Numbered from the stretch's first letter, positions 34,832-47,000 are shown. The stretch is 64,000 nt of DNA from Elusimicrobiota bacterium (GCA_022072025.1 JAJVIP010000002.1:225356-289355), one strand, 5' to 3'. The notes: generated by a model not told the origin, from the sequence alone. Numbers and translations: made by a program.

Positions 34832-36358
34832 GTGAAATCTAAACGACAATTTTTATCCAATCCTTTGGAAAAAAGATCCAGTGGTCTTCTTCTCCACATT
34901 TCTTCGTTGCCTAGCCCTCATGGCGTTGGGGATCTGGGAAAAAAAGCCATTGAGTTTCTTGATTTTCTTCAAAAGGCTGATCAAACCTGGTGGCAAATGG
35001 TTCCGTTGGGCCCGACAGGAGCTAGCCATTCCCCCTATCAAGCCATCTCCGCATTTGCCGGTAATCCTTTATTTATAGATCTCGAATCACTTCGAAATGA
35101 TGGACTTCTGAATCATTCAGACCTGGAAGGTTTTCCTTTACCCAAAACCGGAAAAACAGAATACCACCAGGCATGGCAATTCAAAAAAGAACGTCTTCGA
35201 AAAGCCTTTTCCACATTTGAATTCCAAAAGAAAGGAGAACACGATGCTTTTGAGAAATTTTGTGTCTCTCAAGCCTTTTGGCTCGACGATTTTGCGCTCT
35301 TTTGCGCTCTAAAGGGAAAGCATCGGGGCGCGGCCTGGACGGAATGGGAGTCGCCCTATCGGCATCGCCACTCCAATTCACTCAAGAATGCAATGAGAAC
35401 GCTGGAGTTCTCCGTTCGTTATCATCAATTCCTTCAATATAAATTTTTCACCCAGTGGAGAAAATTTAAAAAGGCCAGCGCAGAAAGGGGGGTGTCTTTA
35501 ATCGGCGACGTCCCTATTTTTGTGTCCCATGACAGTGCCGACGTTTGGGCGCATCAGGATCTTTTTTGGCTGGACGCGTCGGGAAAACCTTCATCGGTGG
35601 CGGGCTGTCCTCCTGACTATTTCAGCTCGACTGGTCAACGTTGGGGAAATCCGCTTTATCGATGGGAACAAATGAAAGCGACGCATTACAAATGGTGGAT
35701 TCAGCGGTTTAATGTGCTATTTGAATTGGTGGACGCGGCGCGATTGGACCACTTTATCGGCTTTTATAATTATTGGCGAATTCCAGCCCAACATCGAACG
35801 GCAGAAAACGGGAGTTGGATTAAAGGGCCAGGCGAAGGTTTTTTTAAAGAAGTGTTTAAACGGTGTGGTCGATTGCCGTTGATCGCTGAAGATTTGGGCG
35901 CTGTAACACCGGAAGTGAGCGCGTTACGGGATAAACTGAAAATTCCGGGCATGCGGGTCCTTCAGTTTGCGTTTGATGGGAATCATTCCAATCCCTATCT
36001 GCCGCACAACCATGTCGTTAATTCGGTGGTCTACACAGGAACCCATGACAATGACACAACGGTGGGATGGTTTGAAAAACTCAAAACTGATGAGAAAGAG
36101 CGTGTATTGAATTATCTCCAAACTGATGGCCATGAAATCCATTGGAAAATGATAACCCTCGGCCTCTCCTCGGTGGCCAACCTGTCTGTTTTCCCTGTTC
36201 AGGATCTTCTTGGATTGGAAAGCCATGCTCGATTGAACACGCCGGGGACCACCTATGGAAATTGGACTTGGAGGCTTGATCCCCGCGCGCTCACCCCGCA
36301 TCTCGCCAAACGATTGGCGAAACTCACTCGAGTTTATCATCGAGGCCGAGTCCAATGA
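34832..36358 (+). CDS. malQ: 4-alpha-glucanotransferase (GH77)
   Basis: 508 residues, GTG start. The family opening RSSGLLLHISSLPSPHGVGDLG begins at residue 15. Catalytic residues of GH77 are in place: nucleophile D306 in AARLDHFIGF, acid/base E353 in IAEDLG, and D406 in TGTHDNDT. It transfers maltodextrin segments between alpha-1,4-glucans in the cytoplasm. The stop overlaps the glgE start (ATGA). It is the first gene of a three-gene glucan operon. Confidence 0.94.
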   Translation: MKSKRQFLSNPLEKRSSGLLLHISSLPSPHGVGDLGKKAIEFLDFLQKADQTWWQMVPLGPTGASHSPYQAISAFAGNPLFIDLESLRNDGLLNHSDLEGFPLPKTGKTEYHQAWQFKKERLRKAFSTFEFQKKGEHDAFEKFCVSQAFWLDDFALFCALKGKHRGAAWTEWESPYRHRHSNSLKNAMRTLEFSVRYHQFLQYKFFTQWRKFKKASAERGVSLIGDVPIFVSHDSADVWAHQDLFWLDASGKPSSVAGCPPDYFSSTGQRWGNPLYRWEQMKATHYKWWIQRFNVLFELVDAARLDHFIGFYNYWRIPAQHRTAENGSWIKGPGEGFFKEVFKRCGRLPLIAEDLGAVTPEVSALRDKLKIPGMRVLQFAFDGNHSNPYLPHNHVVNSVVYTGTHDNDTTVGWFEKLKTDEKERVLNYLQTDGHEIHWKMITLGLSSVANLSVFPVQDLLGLESHARLNTPGTTYGNWTWRLDPRALTPHLAKRLAKLTRVYHRGRVQ

Positions 36359-38073
36359 ATTTAAAAAATACACATATTCATTTTGAAAATATCGTTCCTT
36401 CTGTTGACCAGGGCCGCTATCCAGCCAAAGGGATTGTGGGTGAAACTTGTGTGGTGGCGGCCGATGTGTTTCGCGACGGCCATGAAACACTGAAAGTTTT
36501 TTTGTTGTGGCGTTTGGGGTCTCGCGATCCTTGGAATGAGGTGTCGATGAACGATTTGGGGAATGACCGGTGGAAAGCTGAATTTTTACCCGAACAGGTG
36601 GGGGAATATGAATATTTTATTCAGGCCTTTAGTGAATATGATGGGCGACGTTCATCTGTAGAAAGAAGTGGGATGATATATCGTTTGGTGGTGGATCCAC
36701 CCAAAGCGCGCTTTGGCGCGTGGTATGAAATCTTTGTTCGTTCTCAAGGGAATGACCCTCGCAAAGGCGGCACTTTTCGTGACGCTGAAGAGCGCTTAAG
36801 CGACATTAAAAAAATGGGATTTGATGTTGTTTATTTGGCGCCCATTCATCCGATTGGAACCACTGCAAGGAAAGGTCCCAACAACAGTTTGTTGGCGGGT
36901 CCCCATGACCCGGGGTCTCCTTGGGCGGTGGGCTCTGAGGCAGGCGGACATGATGCGCTTGAACCCTCTTTGGGGTCCTGGCAGGATTTTCATCAGTTCA
37001 TAGAGAGGGCAAAAAAACTAGAGATGGATGTCGCGCTGGATTTTGTTCCCCATTGCTCGCCCGATCATCCGTGGGTGAAGGAACATCCGGAATGGTTCTA
37101 TCATCGGGAGGACGGAAGCATCAAGTGCCACGAGAATCCACCCCATGTATATGAAGACGTGTTCCCTCTCAACTTTGATGCGCCTAATCACGAAGCCCTT
37201 TACTGCGCCTTGCGGGACGTGTTCTTGTTTTGGTGTCAGAAAGGAATCAAAATTTTCCGAGTGGACAACCCTCACACAAAACCTGTGACTTTTTGGGAAT
37301 GGGTGATTCGAGAAGTTAAAGACCGGTTCCCAGACGCTTTATTTTTGGCCGAAGCTTTCACTCGGCCCAAAATGATGAAACTTCTTTCCAAGGCGGGTTT
37401 TTCACAGTCCTATACCTATTTCATATGGCGAACCACCAAGGCGGAATTGACTGATTATCTAACCGAATTGGTTTCTTCAGAAATGTCCGCTTATTTCCGT
37501 CCCAACTTTTTTGTGACCACACCCGACATTTTGCCTCGGTATCTCCAAGAGGGCGGAAGGAATGCGTTTTTAAGCCGTTTGGCCCTGGCGGCAACATTGT
37601 CTCCCAGCTATGGTATTGTCAATGGGACTGAATTGATCGAAAATCAAGGTCTACCAGGAACGGAAGAATATGCTGATTCCGAAAAATACCAGATTCGGGT
37701 TAGAAACTGGGATCAAGAAGGAAATATTAAACATGTGATCAGCCAACTGAATCGTGTGCGGCGTGAAAATCCTTCTTTACACGTCTTGGATTCAGTGATG
37801 TTTTTGTCCACCAATCATGATCAAGTGCTCGCCTATATTAAAAGGACGAAGGACCAGAGAAACATCCTTGTGTGTGTGGTAAATTTGGATCCCTATCAGG
37901 CTCACGAGGCGGTGGTGCAAATTCCACTGGATAAATTGGGTTTCATATGGGAAGCTGATTTTGAGGTTTATGAACTTATGACTGGAGATCCCATCCGATT
38001 TTCCAAATCCATTTCAGTTTCAATTGATCCCCATGTTCTGCCGTTTAAAATTTTCCAGGTGAAACATTCATGA
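36355..38073 (+). CDS. glgE: Maltose-1-phosphate maltosyltransferase (GlgE, GH13_3)
   Basis: 572 residues. An N-terminal beta domain (~15-110) precedes the GH13 barrel. GlgE features: PIHPIGTT.RKGPNN, nucleophile D304 in FRVDNPHTKP, acid/base E333 in FLAEAFTRP, and TTPDILP. It extends alpha-1,4-glucans from maltose-1-phosphate. It is about 100 residues shorter than actinobacterial GlgE. Four-base overlaps with malQ and the GH57 gene imply stoichiometric expression. The TreS/Pep2 or GlgM source of maltose-1-phosphate is not in the window. Confidence 0.9.
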   Translation: MNLKNTHIHFENIVPSVDQGRYPAKGIVGETCVVAADVFRDGHETLKVFLLWRLGSRDPWNEVSMNDLGNDRWKAEFLPEQVGEYEYFIQAFSEYDGRRSSVERSGMIYRLVVDPPKARFGAWYEIFVRSQGNDPRKGGTFRDAEERLSDIKKMGFDVVYLAPIHPIGTTARKGPNNSLLAGPHDPGSPWAVGSEAGGHDALEPSLGSWQDFHQFIERAKKLEMDVALDFVPHCSPDHPWVKEHPEWFYHREDGSIKCHENPPHVYEDVFPLNFDAPNHEALYCALRDVFLFWCQKGIKIFRVDNPHTKPVTFWEWVIREVKDRFPDALFLAEAFTRPKMMKLLSKAGFSQSYTYFIWRTTKAELTDYLTELVSSEMSAYFRPNFFVTTPDILPRYLQEGGRNAFLSRLALAATLSPSYGIVNGTELIENQGLPGTEEYADSEKYQIRVRNWDQEGNIKHVISQLNRVRRENPSLHVLDSVMFLSTNHDQVLAYIKRTKDQRNILVCVVNLDPYQAHEAVVQIPLDKLGFIWEADFEVYELMTGDPIRFSKSISVSIDPHVLPFKIFQVKHS

Positions 38074-40499
38074 AAAAATTTATCTGCATTCACGGACACT
38101 TCTATCAGCCGCCTCGCGAGAACCCCTGGATTGAATCCATTGAACAACAAGATTCAGCCTATCCCTACCATGATTGGAATGAACGAATTCTGGCGGAATG
38201 TTACGGTCCGAATGGAACTTCTCGTATCCTGGATGAAAATGGCCGCATCACAAAAATCGTTAATAATTATTCTCGTATCAATTTTAATTTCGGGCCCACC
38301 CTGCTCAGCTGGATGGAAGAAAATGCCCACGACACCTACCGATCCGTTTTGGAGGCGGATCAAGAAAGCCGTGAACGGTTCTCCGGTCACGGTTCCGCCA
38401 TTGCGCAGGTGTACAATCACATGATTTTGCCTTTGGCCAATTCCAGGGACAAGTTCACTCAAATTCACTGGGGGATTCGGGATTTTGAATTTCGATTCGG
38501 TCGTAAACCTGAAGGTTTGTGGCTTTCAGAAACCGCGGTCGATTTGGAGAGCTTGGAAATTATGGCTCGTTTGGACATCAAATACACCATTTTGGCCCCG
38601 TCTCAAGCCAAAGCATTTCGCCGACGCGGGGACCCCGACTGGATTCCCCTTCACAATGGCTCTATTGACCCCACACGACCCTATTGGCTGAAACTTCCCT
38701 CTGGAAAAGAATTGGCTCTGTTTTTTTATGACGGTCCGATTTCCCGCGCCGTCGCTTTTGAGCGATTGTTGGATAAGGGGGATTATCTAATTAATCGTCT
38801 CATGGGGGGGTTTACAGATCAGAGGTCTTGGGATCAGTTGGTGCATATTGCGACTGATGGCGAAACTTACGGGCATCATCACCGACACGGCGAAATGGCT
38901 TTGGCCTATGCGCTCGAACAAATTGAAGCCAAGGGATTGGCCAAATTGACCAACTATGGAGAGTTTTTGGCTCTGAATCCTCCGGTGTATGAAGTTCAAA
39001 TTCATGAAAATACATCGTGGAGTTGTATGCATGGAATTGAGCGATGGCGAAGCGATTGCGGTTGTAATGCGGGGGGAATGCCCGAATGGAATCAATCTTG
39101 GCGAAAGCCTTTGAGGGAGGCGCTGGATTGGTTACGAAATGAAATCATTCCGCTTTTTGAAAAAAAAGGGGCCGACTATTATAAAGACCCCTGGGGAGCG
39201 CGAGATGAATATATCGAGTTGTTGTTTGATCGATCCCATGAATCGATTGAAGAATTTCTAAAAAAATGGGGTTCACGCGAATTGGCGCCCTCTGAAAAAT
39301 CAACCGCCCTTAAATTGCTCGAGTTACAACGACAAGCTATGCTGATGTATACAAGTTGCGGCTGGTTTTTTAACGATATTTCAGGAATCGAAACCATTCA
39401 GATCCTTCAGTATGCGGGGCGGGTTTTGCAATTATCTGAGGAATTATTTGATCAATCATTTGAAGCGGCCTTTTTGGAACGCTTGGCCGCCGCCAAGAGT
39501 AATGTGGTTGACATGCGTGATGGCCGTCGGGTTTATGAGAAATATGTGAAGTCATCTTCCATGGACCTATTAAAAGTGGGGGCCCATTACGCCATCAGTT
39601 CTCTTTTTTCTGACGGAGTCAGTGAGTCAAATACCTATTGCTATCGAATTGAGTATGAAGATTACAAAACGTTTACCGCCGGAAAAGCGCGGTTGGTGGT
39701 GGGATGGATTCACGTTATTTCTGACATCACACTTGAATCCGAACGATTGGTTTTTTCGATCCTTCATCTGGGGGATCATAATTTGAGTGGTGGAGTCTGC
39801 CGGTTCACCACCCCTGAAACATATGGCGCCATGATTGACGAGATGGTCACGGTGTTTCGAAAGGCCGATTTTAGCGAGACCATCAGAGTGATGGACCGGC
39901 ATTTTGGATCGGCGACCTATTCCCTGAAATCCCTTTTTCGTGATGAGCAAAGAAAAATTGTGGCTTCTATTCTGGGGTCGGTGATGGCTGAATCTGAAAT
40001 GATTTTGAGACAAATTTATGAGAACAATGTACCCCTCATGCGTTTTTTGGCAGATTTGTCAGCGCCACTCCCCAAAGCGTTACAGGCCGCCGCTGAATTT
40101 TCAGTGAATTTGAGTTTGCGTCACGCATTGGAAGGCGAAGAAATGGATGTTGATAAAGTGCGTGGTATTTTGGAGGAGGCCAAAGAGGCGCGTATTCCAT
40201 TGGACGGTGTGGGATTGGCCTATGTGGTTCAAAACACCTTGGGACACATGGTGGACGCCTTGTGGGCCGAGCCGCAAGACCAAGCGTTGATGAATCATTT
40301 CAATACGGTGATGGGATTGATAACGGATTTGCCTTTTGAAGTCAGTTTGTGGAATGTTCAAAACAACTATTACGAATTCTTTCAGCGTATTTATCCCAAT
40401 GTCAAAGCGCGCGCTGAGGTTGGGGATGAAACCGCCATAGAATGGAAAGAAAGTTTTCTGTCTCTGGGGGAAAAACTGCGCGTAAAAATTGACGGTTAG
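38070..40499 (+). CDS. GH57 family glucanase with DUF3536
   Basis: 809 residues. The N-terminal GH57 catalytic domain starts [17 protein letters not shown]; nucleophile E154 lies in [10 protein letters not shown] and the acid/base D263 in [12 protein letters not shown] long DUF3536 region follows ([25 protein letters not shown]). GH57 members act as alpha-amylases, branching enzymes or glucanotransferases; this DUF3536 branch is uncharacterised as far as I know. The operon suggests glycogen trimming or branching. Its 3' end overlaps the convergent c-di-GMP gene by 4 bp. Confidence 0.9.
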   Translation: MKKFICIHGHFYQPPRENPWIESIEQQDSAYPYHDWNERILAECYGPNGTSRILDENGRITKIVNNYSRINFNFGPTLLSWMEENAHDTYRSVLEADQESRERFSGHGSAIAQVYNHMILPLANSRDKFTQIHWGIRDFEFRFGRKPEGLWLSETAVDLESLEIMARLDIKYTILAPSQAKAFRRRGDPDWIPLHNGSIDPTRPYWLKLPSGKELALFFYDGPISRAVAFERLLDKGDYLINRLMGGFTDQRSWDQLVHIATDGETYGHHHRHGEMALAYALEQIEAKGLAKLTNYGEFLALNPPVYEVQIHENTSWSCMHGIERWRSDCGCNAGGMPEWNQSWRKPLREALDWLRNEIIPLFEKKGADYYKDPWGARDEYIELLFDRSHESIEEFLKKWGSRELAPSEKSTALKLLELQRQAMLMYTSCGWFFNDISGIETIQILQYAGRVLQLSEELFDQSFEAAFLERLAAAKSNVVDMRDGRRVYEKYVKSSSMDLLKVGAHYAISSLFSDGVSESNTYCYRIEYEDYKTFTAGKARLVVGWIHVISDITLESERLVFSILHLGDHNLSGGVCRFTTPETYGAMIDEMVTVFRKADFSETIRVMDRHFGSATYSLKSLFRDEQRKIVASILGSVMAESEMILRQIYENNVPLMRFLADLSAPLPKALQAAAEFSVNLSLRHALEGEEMDVDKVRGILEEAKEARIPLDGVGLAYVVQNTLGHMVDALWAEPQDQALMNHFNTVMGLITDLPFEVSLWNVQNNYYEFFQRIYPNVKARAEVGDETAIEWKESFLSLGEKLRVKIDG

Positions 40500-42229
40500 G
40501 GCACCTGCAGGTCAAAGAGGCTTCTGTCGTGGCGAATCGGTTTATTGGATTTGAGGATGGCTTCAAAGGTTTCGGCGGGCAATGGTTCACTGAAAAGAAA
40601 TCCCTGGACCTGATCACATCCCAAGTCGCGCAAGGTGCGTAATTGTCCTTCAGTTTCAACCCCTTCTGCTAAAACATTCATCTTCAGACCGTGTCCCAAT
40701 CCAATGACTGCTGTCGCAATGGCCGCATCATTGGAATCGGAGGCCAAATCCCGAATAAAAGATTGGTCCATTTTCAGGGTTTTAACAGGCAATCGTTTCA
40801 GGTAATTTAAGGAGGAATACCCTGTTCCAAAATCATCAATGGAAAAGCCCACCCCCATGGCTTTCAGTTCATGAGGAATGTGCATGGTATGACCGTAGAG
40901 ATCCATGAGTGTGCTCTCGGTCAACTCCAAATCCAAGCAGGCGGGGGGAAGGCCGGTTTCATTAAGAACTTTTCGAACGGTTACCAAAATATCCGAATGG
41001 CGCATTTGTTTGGCCGACACATTCACTCCCACTTTTACCATGGGGTACCCGCGGTCTTGCCATTCTTTGTTTTTTTGGCACGCCATTTGGAGGATGCGTT
41101 CGCCAATTGGAATGATGAGCCCTGAATCCTCCGCCCATTGAATAAAACTCGCGGGGGGAATCAACCCCATATCCGGGTGATTCCATCTTGCCAACGCTTC
41201 CACCCCCACGATTTCGCCAGTGGCGATGTTAATTTGGGGTTGGTAATGAACCACAAATTCATTTCGTTCAAGGGCGCGGCGTAGGCCGTTGTCCAGCGAT
41301 AGTTGATGGAACACCTCCGCTTTCATGCTCGATTCGAAAAGTTGGTAATTATTTCGACCACGTCGTTTGGCTCGGTACATGGCCGTGTCGGCATTTTTGG
41401 TCAAGGTTTCCCCGTTTATTCCGTCTTTGGGATAAATGCTGATGCCAATTGAAGCCGTGGTGTAGAGTTCATGTTCCTCAAGTAAAAATGGAGGGCGAAT
41501 GGAGGCAAGGAGCTTTTCTGTCAAATGGGTGATTTCCTCTGAATTTTTGATGTGGGTCAGAAGAATCATGAATTCATCTCCTCCCAATCTGGCGACCAAG
41601 TCCGACGATCTCAGTGTGTGTCGGATCCGATTGGCGACGCCGATGAGGAGGCGATCTCCCATGTCGTGTCCGAGAGAATCGTTGATGACTTTGACCCGGT
41701 CCAAGTCCATAAATAAAACGCCCAGCATTTCGTTGTGGCGTTGCGCATTCGCAATCGCATGTTGAAGTTGTTCACGGAACATCGCTCGGTTGGGCAGATC
41801 GGTGAGAGCGTCATAGGTGGCCATGTGACGAATGGTTTCCTGGGCGCGTTTTTTCTTTGTGATATCAGTAAACACAGCCATGTAATGGGTCTGTTTACCT
41901 CTTTTATTTTTTATAGCGCTGATGGTGATCCATTCGGTATAGAGTTCTCCATTCTTACGCTTGTTGATAATTTCTCCTTGCCAAAAACCATTTTTCTCAA
42001 TGGACGACCACATTTTTGCGTAAAAAGGAGCTTTGTGTTCACCGGATTTAAGGAGGCTGGGGTTTTTTCCAAGAACTTCTTGTTCGGAGTAGCCGGTGAC
42101 TTTCGAGAACAAGTCATTGACGGCGATGATGCGGTGGTGAAGGTCGGTAACAAGAACCCCTTCTCTCATATGATCAATGACTTGAGAGGCGGTTAAACTC
42201 AATAATTTTGAGTTTGAATTCTCAACCAT
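40496..42229 (-). CDS. PAS-GGDEF-EAL cyclic di-GMP protein
   Basis: 577 residues, no membrane segment. PAS domain (~10-130, with [20 protein letters not shown]), GGDEF (~135-300, intact [12 protein letters not shown]) and EAL (~315-565, intact [28 protein letters not shown] and LAEGVETE). Both synthesis and hydrolysis of c-di-GMP are chemically possible; the net activity cannot be read from sequence. It is monocistronic, on the opposite strand to its neighbours. Confidence 0.93.
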   Translation of the reverse strand: MVENSNSKLLSLTASQVIDHMREGVLVTDLHHRIIAVNDLFSKVTGYSEQEVLGKNPSLLKSGEHKAPFYAKMWSSIEKNGFWQGEIINKRKNGELYTEWITISAIKNKRGKQTHYMAVFTDITKKKRAQETIRHMATYDALTDLPNRAMFREQLQHAIANAQRHNEMLGVLFMDLDRVKVINDSLGHDMGDRLLIGVANRIRHTLRSSDLVARLGGDEFMILLTHIKNSEEITHLTEKLLASIRPPFLLEEHELYTTASIGISIYPKDGINGETLTKNADTAMYRAKRRGRNNYQLFESSMKAEVFHQLSLDNGLRRALERNEFVVHYQPQINIATGEIVGVEALARWNHPDMGLIPPASFIQWAEDSGLIIPIGERILQMACQKNKEWQDRGYPMVKVGVNVSAKQMRHSDILVTVRKVLNETGLPPACLDLELTESTLMDLYGHTMHIPHELKAMGVGFSIDDFGTGYSSLNYLKRLPVKTLKMDQSFIRDLASDSNDAAIATAVIGLGHGLKMNVLAEGVETEGQLRTLRDLGCDQVQGFLFSEPLPAETFEAILKSNKPIRHDRSLFDLQVP

Positions 42230-42561
42230 GGCGGCATTCTACCATGAGAGAGGAATCTCGACGAAAAAATATTCCCCTCGGAAGATGCAACGGAATGACC
42301 ATTACGTTCCCCTCATGGGGCCTCGTTTTAGATGTGGCCCCAAGTCTTCAATCCTTGATTCACAACGGACTAAAATGATCGAAACTCCATGCCCTTAAAA
42401 ATGCCCGTAGAGAAAAATCGCTTCCCACATCGGGTTACCCCTTGCCCACCGTTAGGTGCGGAGCTTCCAACTGCAGTCTTCGTAGCTATTTATAAAGATA
42501 ACTTGAACTCCTCCTCGGCATTTCATTTGGTATAAAGGATCGCCCAGAGGGATCCATTTTT
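42230..42561. other. Intergenic region upstream of the TolC-like gene
   Basis: 332 bases with no gene. A TGGGGCC/GGCCCCA hairpin (42316-42342) lacks a T tract. AGAGGGA about 9 nt before the ATG at 42562 is the ribosome site. TATAAA at 42531 could be a -10 box but has no good -35 partner. Confidence 0.5.
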
Positions 42562-43854
42562 ATGAAATCCATACACACTTTTATCGCATTTACCTTCCTT
42601 ATAAATTCCATTTCAGGGGTCTTAAAGGCCTCTGATGCGATACCTCCGCTGGGGTTGACACTCAAAGAGTGTTATCAGTTGGCGGTTAACCGAAGCGAAC
42701 GGCTGTTGATTTCTCAAGAAAACATGATTCAAGCGCAAGCGCGGCGGAAACAGGCCCTCGGAGCGGTGTTGCCCGATGTTCGTTGGCTTTTGGCGACGAC
42801 GTGGCAAGATACCACGGGCACTCAAAGTGATGGGGATGGAGACCGAAGTTCTGTGATTCGAGAAGAACGGACCGAGTCAAAATTCCAAGTGAAGCAACCC
42901 CTTTTTCAAGGATTCAAAGAATTCTCAGCGATATCTGGCTATAAAGCGGAGGAGAGACGAGCGCAAGCGCAATTGATGAGTGAATCCGTCGCCTTGTTTC
43001 TCGAGGTGGCGAAGGCTTTTTATCAGGTTTTACAGTTGGAAACGTTAAGAGAGGACCTTCGCATGTCAATTGATTTGGCCGAGGACCGTTTGAAGGAACT
43101 CAAAGAAAGGACGCGGTTGGGTAAATCGCGTGAAAGCGAGGTGCTGAGTTCGGAATCTCAGTTGGCGTCCCTGGAGGCCCTCGTGGCGCGCAATGAGGGG
43201 AATATTCTTTCGGCACGTTATGCGCTCGCATTTTTGGTGGGACTTCGAGCCAAAGACCTGAAAATTAGAGATGAAGCCTTTCCTTTCACATTTGAATCTG
43301 AAGAACAAGTGTTAGGGTTGGGCCAAAACCGGTCTGATCTCCGGGCGCTAAAAGAAGATGTGGAAGCCAAGCGGGCCGGCGTGAGGGTGGCCCGGTCAGG
43401 TTATTATCCCTATGCGAACGTCTTGGGAAATTACTACACCCATCGTGTGGGAACGCAGGAAAATGTTGATTGGGACGTGGCTTTTAATCTGGATGTACCT
43501 TTCTTTCAAGGGGGCGGGGTTAAAGCATTGTCAGAGGAAGCGCTGTCCCGGCTTAATCAGTCCGAATTGAATTTGGAGAGACAAACCCGTGTCGTCGAGA
43601 CGGAAATTGGGCAGGCCTTCGCCACCCTTCAATCTTCCATAGAAGAAACCGCGGCGCTTGAAGAGGCCTATAAAAAAGCCAAACGAAGTTACGATTCCCA
43701 GGTCAAAGAATATCGGTATGGCTTGTTAAACAACCTGGAAGTTTTGCAAGCCATGAATTCCATGCTCAACCTGAAAGTCCAATACGACACGGCGGTGCTT
43801 CAAGCCAAACTGGACCACTTCAAATTAAAAGCCGTCATTGAGGACATTCCCTGA
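42562..43854 (+). CDS. TolC-like outer-membrane efflux protein
   Basis: 430 residues with a signal peptide (FIAFTFLINSISGVLKASD) and two outer-membrane-efflux repeats. LTLKECYQLAVNRSERLL opens the first, QPLFQGFKE ends a strand segment, and DVPFFQGGGVKA recurs in the second repeat; long helices between fit the periplasmic tunnel. It is the exit duct for an export pump, probably the RND protein starting 235 nt downstream. No terminator is evident, only palindromic repeat copy 5. Confidence 0.88.
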   Translation: MKSIHTFIAFTFLINSISGVLKASDAIPPLGLTLKECYQLAVNRSERLLISQENMIQAQARRKQALGAVLPDVRWLLATTWQDTTGTQSDGDGDRSSVIREERTESKFQVKQPLFQGFKEFSAISGYKAEERRAQAQLMSESVALFLEVAKAFYQVLQLETLREDLRMSIDLAEDRLKELKERTRLGKSRESEVLSSESQLASLEALVARNEGNILSARYALAFLVGLRAKDLKIRDEAFPFTFESEEQVLGLGQNRSDLRALKEDVEAKRAGVRVARSGYYPYANVLGNYYTHRVGTQENVDWDVAFNLDVPFFQGGGVKALSEEALSRLNQSELNLERQTRVVETEIGQAFATLQSSIEETAALEEAYKKAKRSYDSQVKEYRYGLLNNLEVLQAMNSMLNLKVQYDTAVLQAKLDHFKLKAVIEDIP

Positions 43855-43947
43855 TGGCGATTCCGTTTTACATGATATTTTCCCAGACAGAGAATTGGGG
43901 GAATGACGAATTAATACAAACGCAATAAGAAATGGACATGCGATACC

Positions 43948-44032
43948 CGTCGCCCCGGCATGCCTTTGGCCGGGGCCCAGGTTTTCGTCGAGATCAGAAC
44001 CTGGGCCCCGGCCAAAAGATCGCCGGGGCGAC
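43948..44032. repeat. Compound palindromic repeat, copy 5
   Basis: 85 bp, the most symmetric copy: CGTCGCCCCGGC...GCCGGGGCCCAGGTTTTC, centre, GAACCTGGGCCCCGGC...GCCGGGGCGAC. The whole can fold as one long or two facing hairpins. It lies between tolC-like and RND genes. Confidence 0.85.
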
Positions 44033-44089
44033 AATGGTTGTTACGCCCTGAGCGTATTTGTGAAAAGAAGTACTTAGGAGATAAATTTT

Positions 44090-47000
44090 ATGACACTTTC
44101 TGATTACTCAATAAAGAAACCTGTTTTTGCTTGGATGCTCATGATGGGCCTGATCGTGTTTGGCGCCATCAGCTTTTCGCGTATGGGCATCAGCCAGTTG
44201 CCAGACGTTGATTATCCCGTGATCAATGTGCGGGTGGACTGGGAAGGCGCGTCCCCTGAAGTGGTCGAAACGGAAGTCACGGATGTCATTGAAGACGTCT
44301 TGATGAGCGTGGAAGGCGTGAAAGAAATTTCTTCTTCATCTCGAAATGGGCGCGCCAGTGTGAGTGTTGAATTTCACTTGAATCGGGATATCGATGTGGC
44401 GCTACAAGATGTTCAATCAAAATTGGCTCAGGCCCAGCGGAATTTACCAGTTGAAATTGATCCCCCTGTTGTCTCCAAAAATAATCCCGAAGACCAACCC
44501 ATTATGTGGGTGGCCTTAACGGGCGATCGGTCCACCAAGGAGTTAATGGAATACACGAAAGACCGCTTGAAAGATTCTTTCACCACCGTGCCTGGCGTGG
44601 GGGAAGTCACTTTGGGCGGTTATGTGGAGCCCAACCTGCGCGTGTGGCTGGATAAATCGAAAATGCGAGCCAATGAAATTACCGTGGACGATGTGATCAA
44701 TACCATTCGCACCCAGCACTCGGAATTGCCGGCAGGACGGATTGAGTCAACCAAACAAGACCTCACCATTCGCGTAATGGGCGAGGCCGCGACAGTTGAG
44801 GAATTTCAAAAAATTATTATTCCCTCTCGCCAAGGCGCTCCGTTGTGGAAAACGCTGCGAATGGGAGACGTTGGCCGTATTGAGGATGGGCTGGACGATA
44901 TTCAAAGAATATCCAGGAGCCAAGGGAAGTTGGCGGTGGGGTTGGGTATTAGAAAACAGCGAGGGTCCAACGCCGTGGCGGTGGCCAAGGCCGTGAAATT
45001 GAAAGTCAATGAATTAAAGGCCACTTTGCCTCAGGGAATGGATCTAACGGTGGTTTTTGACACCACGCGTTTTATTGAGGAAGGCACCCGAGAGTTAAAC
45101 CACCATCTTATTTTGGCCGCCCTATTAACAGGGGTTGTGTGCTGGATTTTTCTCGGTTCTTTCAGCTCAACGATCAATATTCTGCTGGCTATCCCGGTTT
45201 CCGTGGTGGGGGCCTTTACGGTTCTCTATTTCATGGGGTTTACGCTCAATACTTTCACGTTGTTGGGGTTGACCTTGGCCATCGGTATTGTGGTTGATGA
45301 CGCCATTATGGTTCTCGAAAATATTGTTCGGTATAAAGAGATGAAAATGTCTCGCGTCAAAGCGGCGCTCCTGGGAGCCCGTGAAATCACACCGGCGGCG
45401 GTGGCCGCCACCGTGGCAGTGTTGGCCATTTTTATCCCGGTTGTTTTTATGCCTGGTATTGTGGGGAAATTTTTATTTCAGTTTGGCGTCACGATGTCGG
45501 TGGCGGTTGGTTTATCGCTCGTGGAAGCGGTCACCATCACACCCATGCGCTGCTCTCAATTTTTGTCTACGGGACACAATACCTGGCTGGGGCGAAAGAT
45601 GGACCGATTTATGGAGTCTCTAAGCCGTCTTTACAGTCGTTCGCTGGGATGGGTGTTGGACCACCGAGGAGTCACTCTTCTGATCTCCCTTGGCATTTTT
45701 GCGACGGTGGTGCCTTTGTCAAAGCGCGTTAAAAAGGAATTTGTTCCCTCCCAGGATCAAAGCCGGTTTTTGGTTAGGATCCAAACCCCCACAGGTTCCT
45801 CGCTTGAATTTACCGATAAGGTTTTCCTCCGAGCTGAGAAAAAAATTCTGGAGAATCCCGCCGTTCTGAATTACTTCGCGGCCATTGGCGGGTTTGGCGG
45901 AGGGGAACCTGATACCGGCAATATGTTCGTGACGTTAAAAAATCCCAAAGAACGACCCTTAAGAGAAGGGGGCAAACGGCCCATGAGCCAGGCGGACGTG
46001 ATGTCATGGGTTCGAAATGAATTCAGCCAAATTCCCGGCGTGCGCCGGGCCGTGATTCAAGATTTGTCCCAGCAGGGATTTTCTGCTCAAAGGGGTTTCC
46101 CAGTGGAGGTGAGTTTGCTGGGCCGAGATTGGGATCAACTGTCGCAAGTCAGCGAGGCCCTGCAGGAAAAGATGAAAAACTCTGGTCTTATGACCGATGT
46201 TGATACCGATTATCGGTTGGGGCAGCCAGAGGTTCGAGTTATTCCGAACCGGAAAAAAGCGGCGGAACGCGGCGTGAGTGTTCAGGCCATTGGTAACGCC
46301 ATTAACGCCATGGTTGGTGGCATTCGCATTGGGAAATATACGCGGGGGGGGCGCCGCTATGATATTCGCGTTCGCTTGGAGGGTGTGGACCGCACCCAAC
46401 CCGATCAAATTCGCCAGATATGGGTGCGCAACAATCGCGGGGAACTGATTTCTTTGGCGGATGTGGTTGAACTCAAAGAAAAGTCGAGCCTCGTATCCAT
46501 TTCAAGAAAAGACCGGCAACGCGCCATTCGCGTTTTTGCGAATGTGGCGCCGGGCAAATCGCAAGGAGAAGCCTTACAAGAAATGAACCGCTTGGCCAAA
46601 GACCTTTTACCTGAGGGAACACGAATGGTTTTTTCCGGCAGCGCGGCGACTTTTGGCGAGTCGAACCAAGGGTTGATTTTCGTGTTTGTTCTGGGACTTT
46701 TTACGGCTTACATGGTGCTGGCTTCTCAGTACAACAGTTTTATTCATCCCGTTACCGTTCTATTGGCGTTGCCGTTTAGCGTGACCGGAGCCTTTTTGGC
46801 CTTGTGGCTCTCAGGTCACACGCTTAATTTATACAGCTCCATTGGGATCATTCTTTTGATGGGGATTGTGAAGAAAAACTCCATCTTGTTGGTCGACTTT
46901 ACCAACGAACGCCGCCGCCAGGGCGACAGTGTGCTCGAAGCCCTTAAAGCCGCTTGCCCCATTCGGTTGCGCCCCATAATTATGACTTCCATCTCGACTA

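Noticed and set aside
32440-44032. Compound palindromes as simple transcription terminators
   Set aside because: They lack T tracts, share long internal sequence including outside the stems, and one lies inside a coding region, so a mobile repeat family explains them better.
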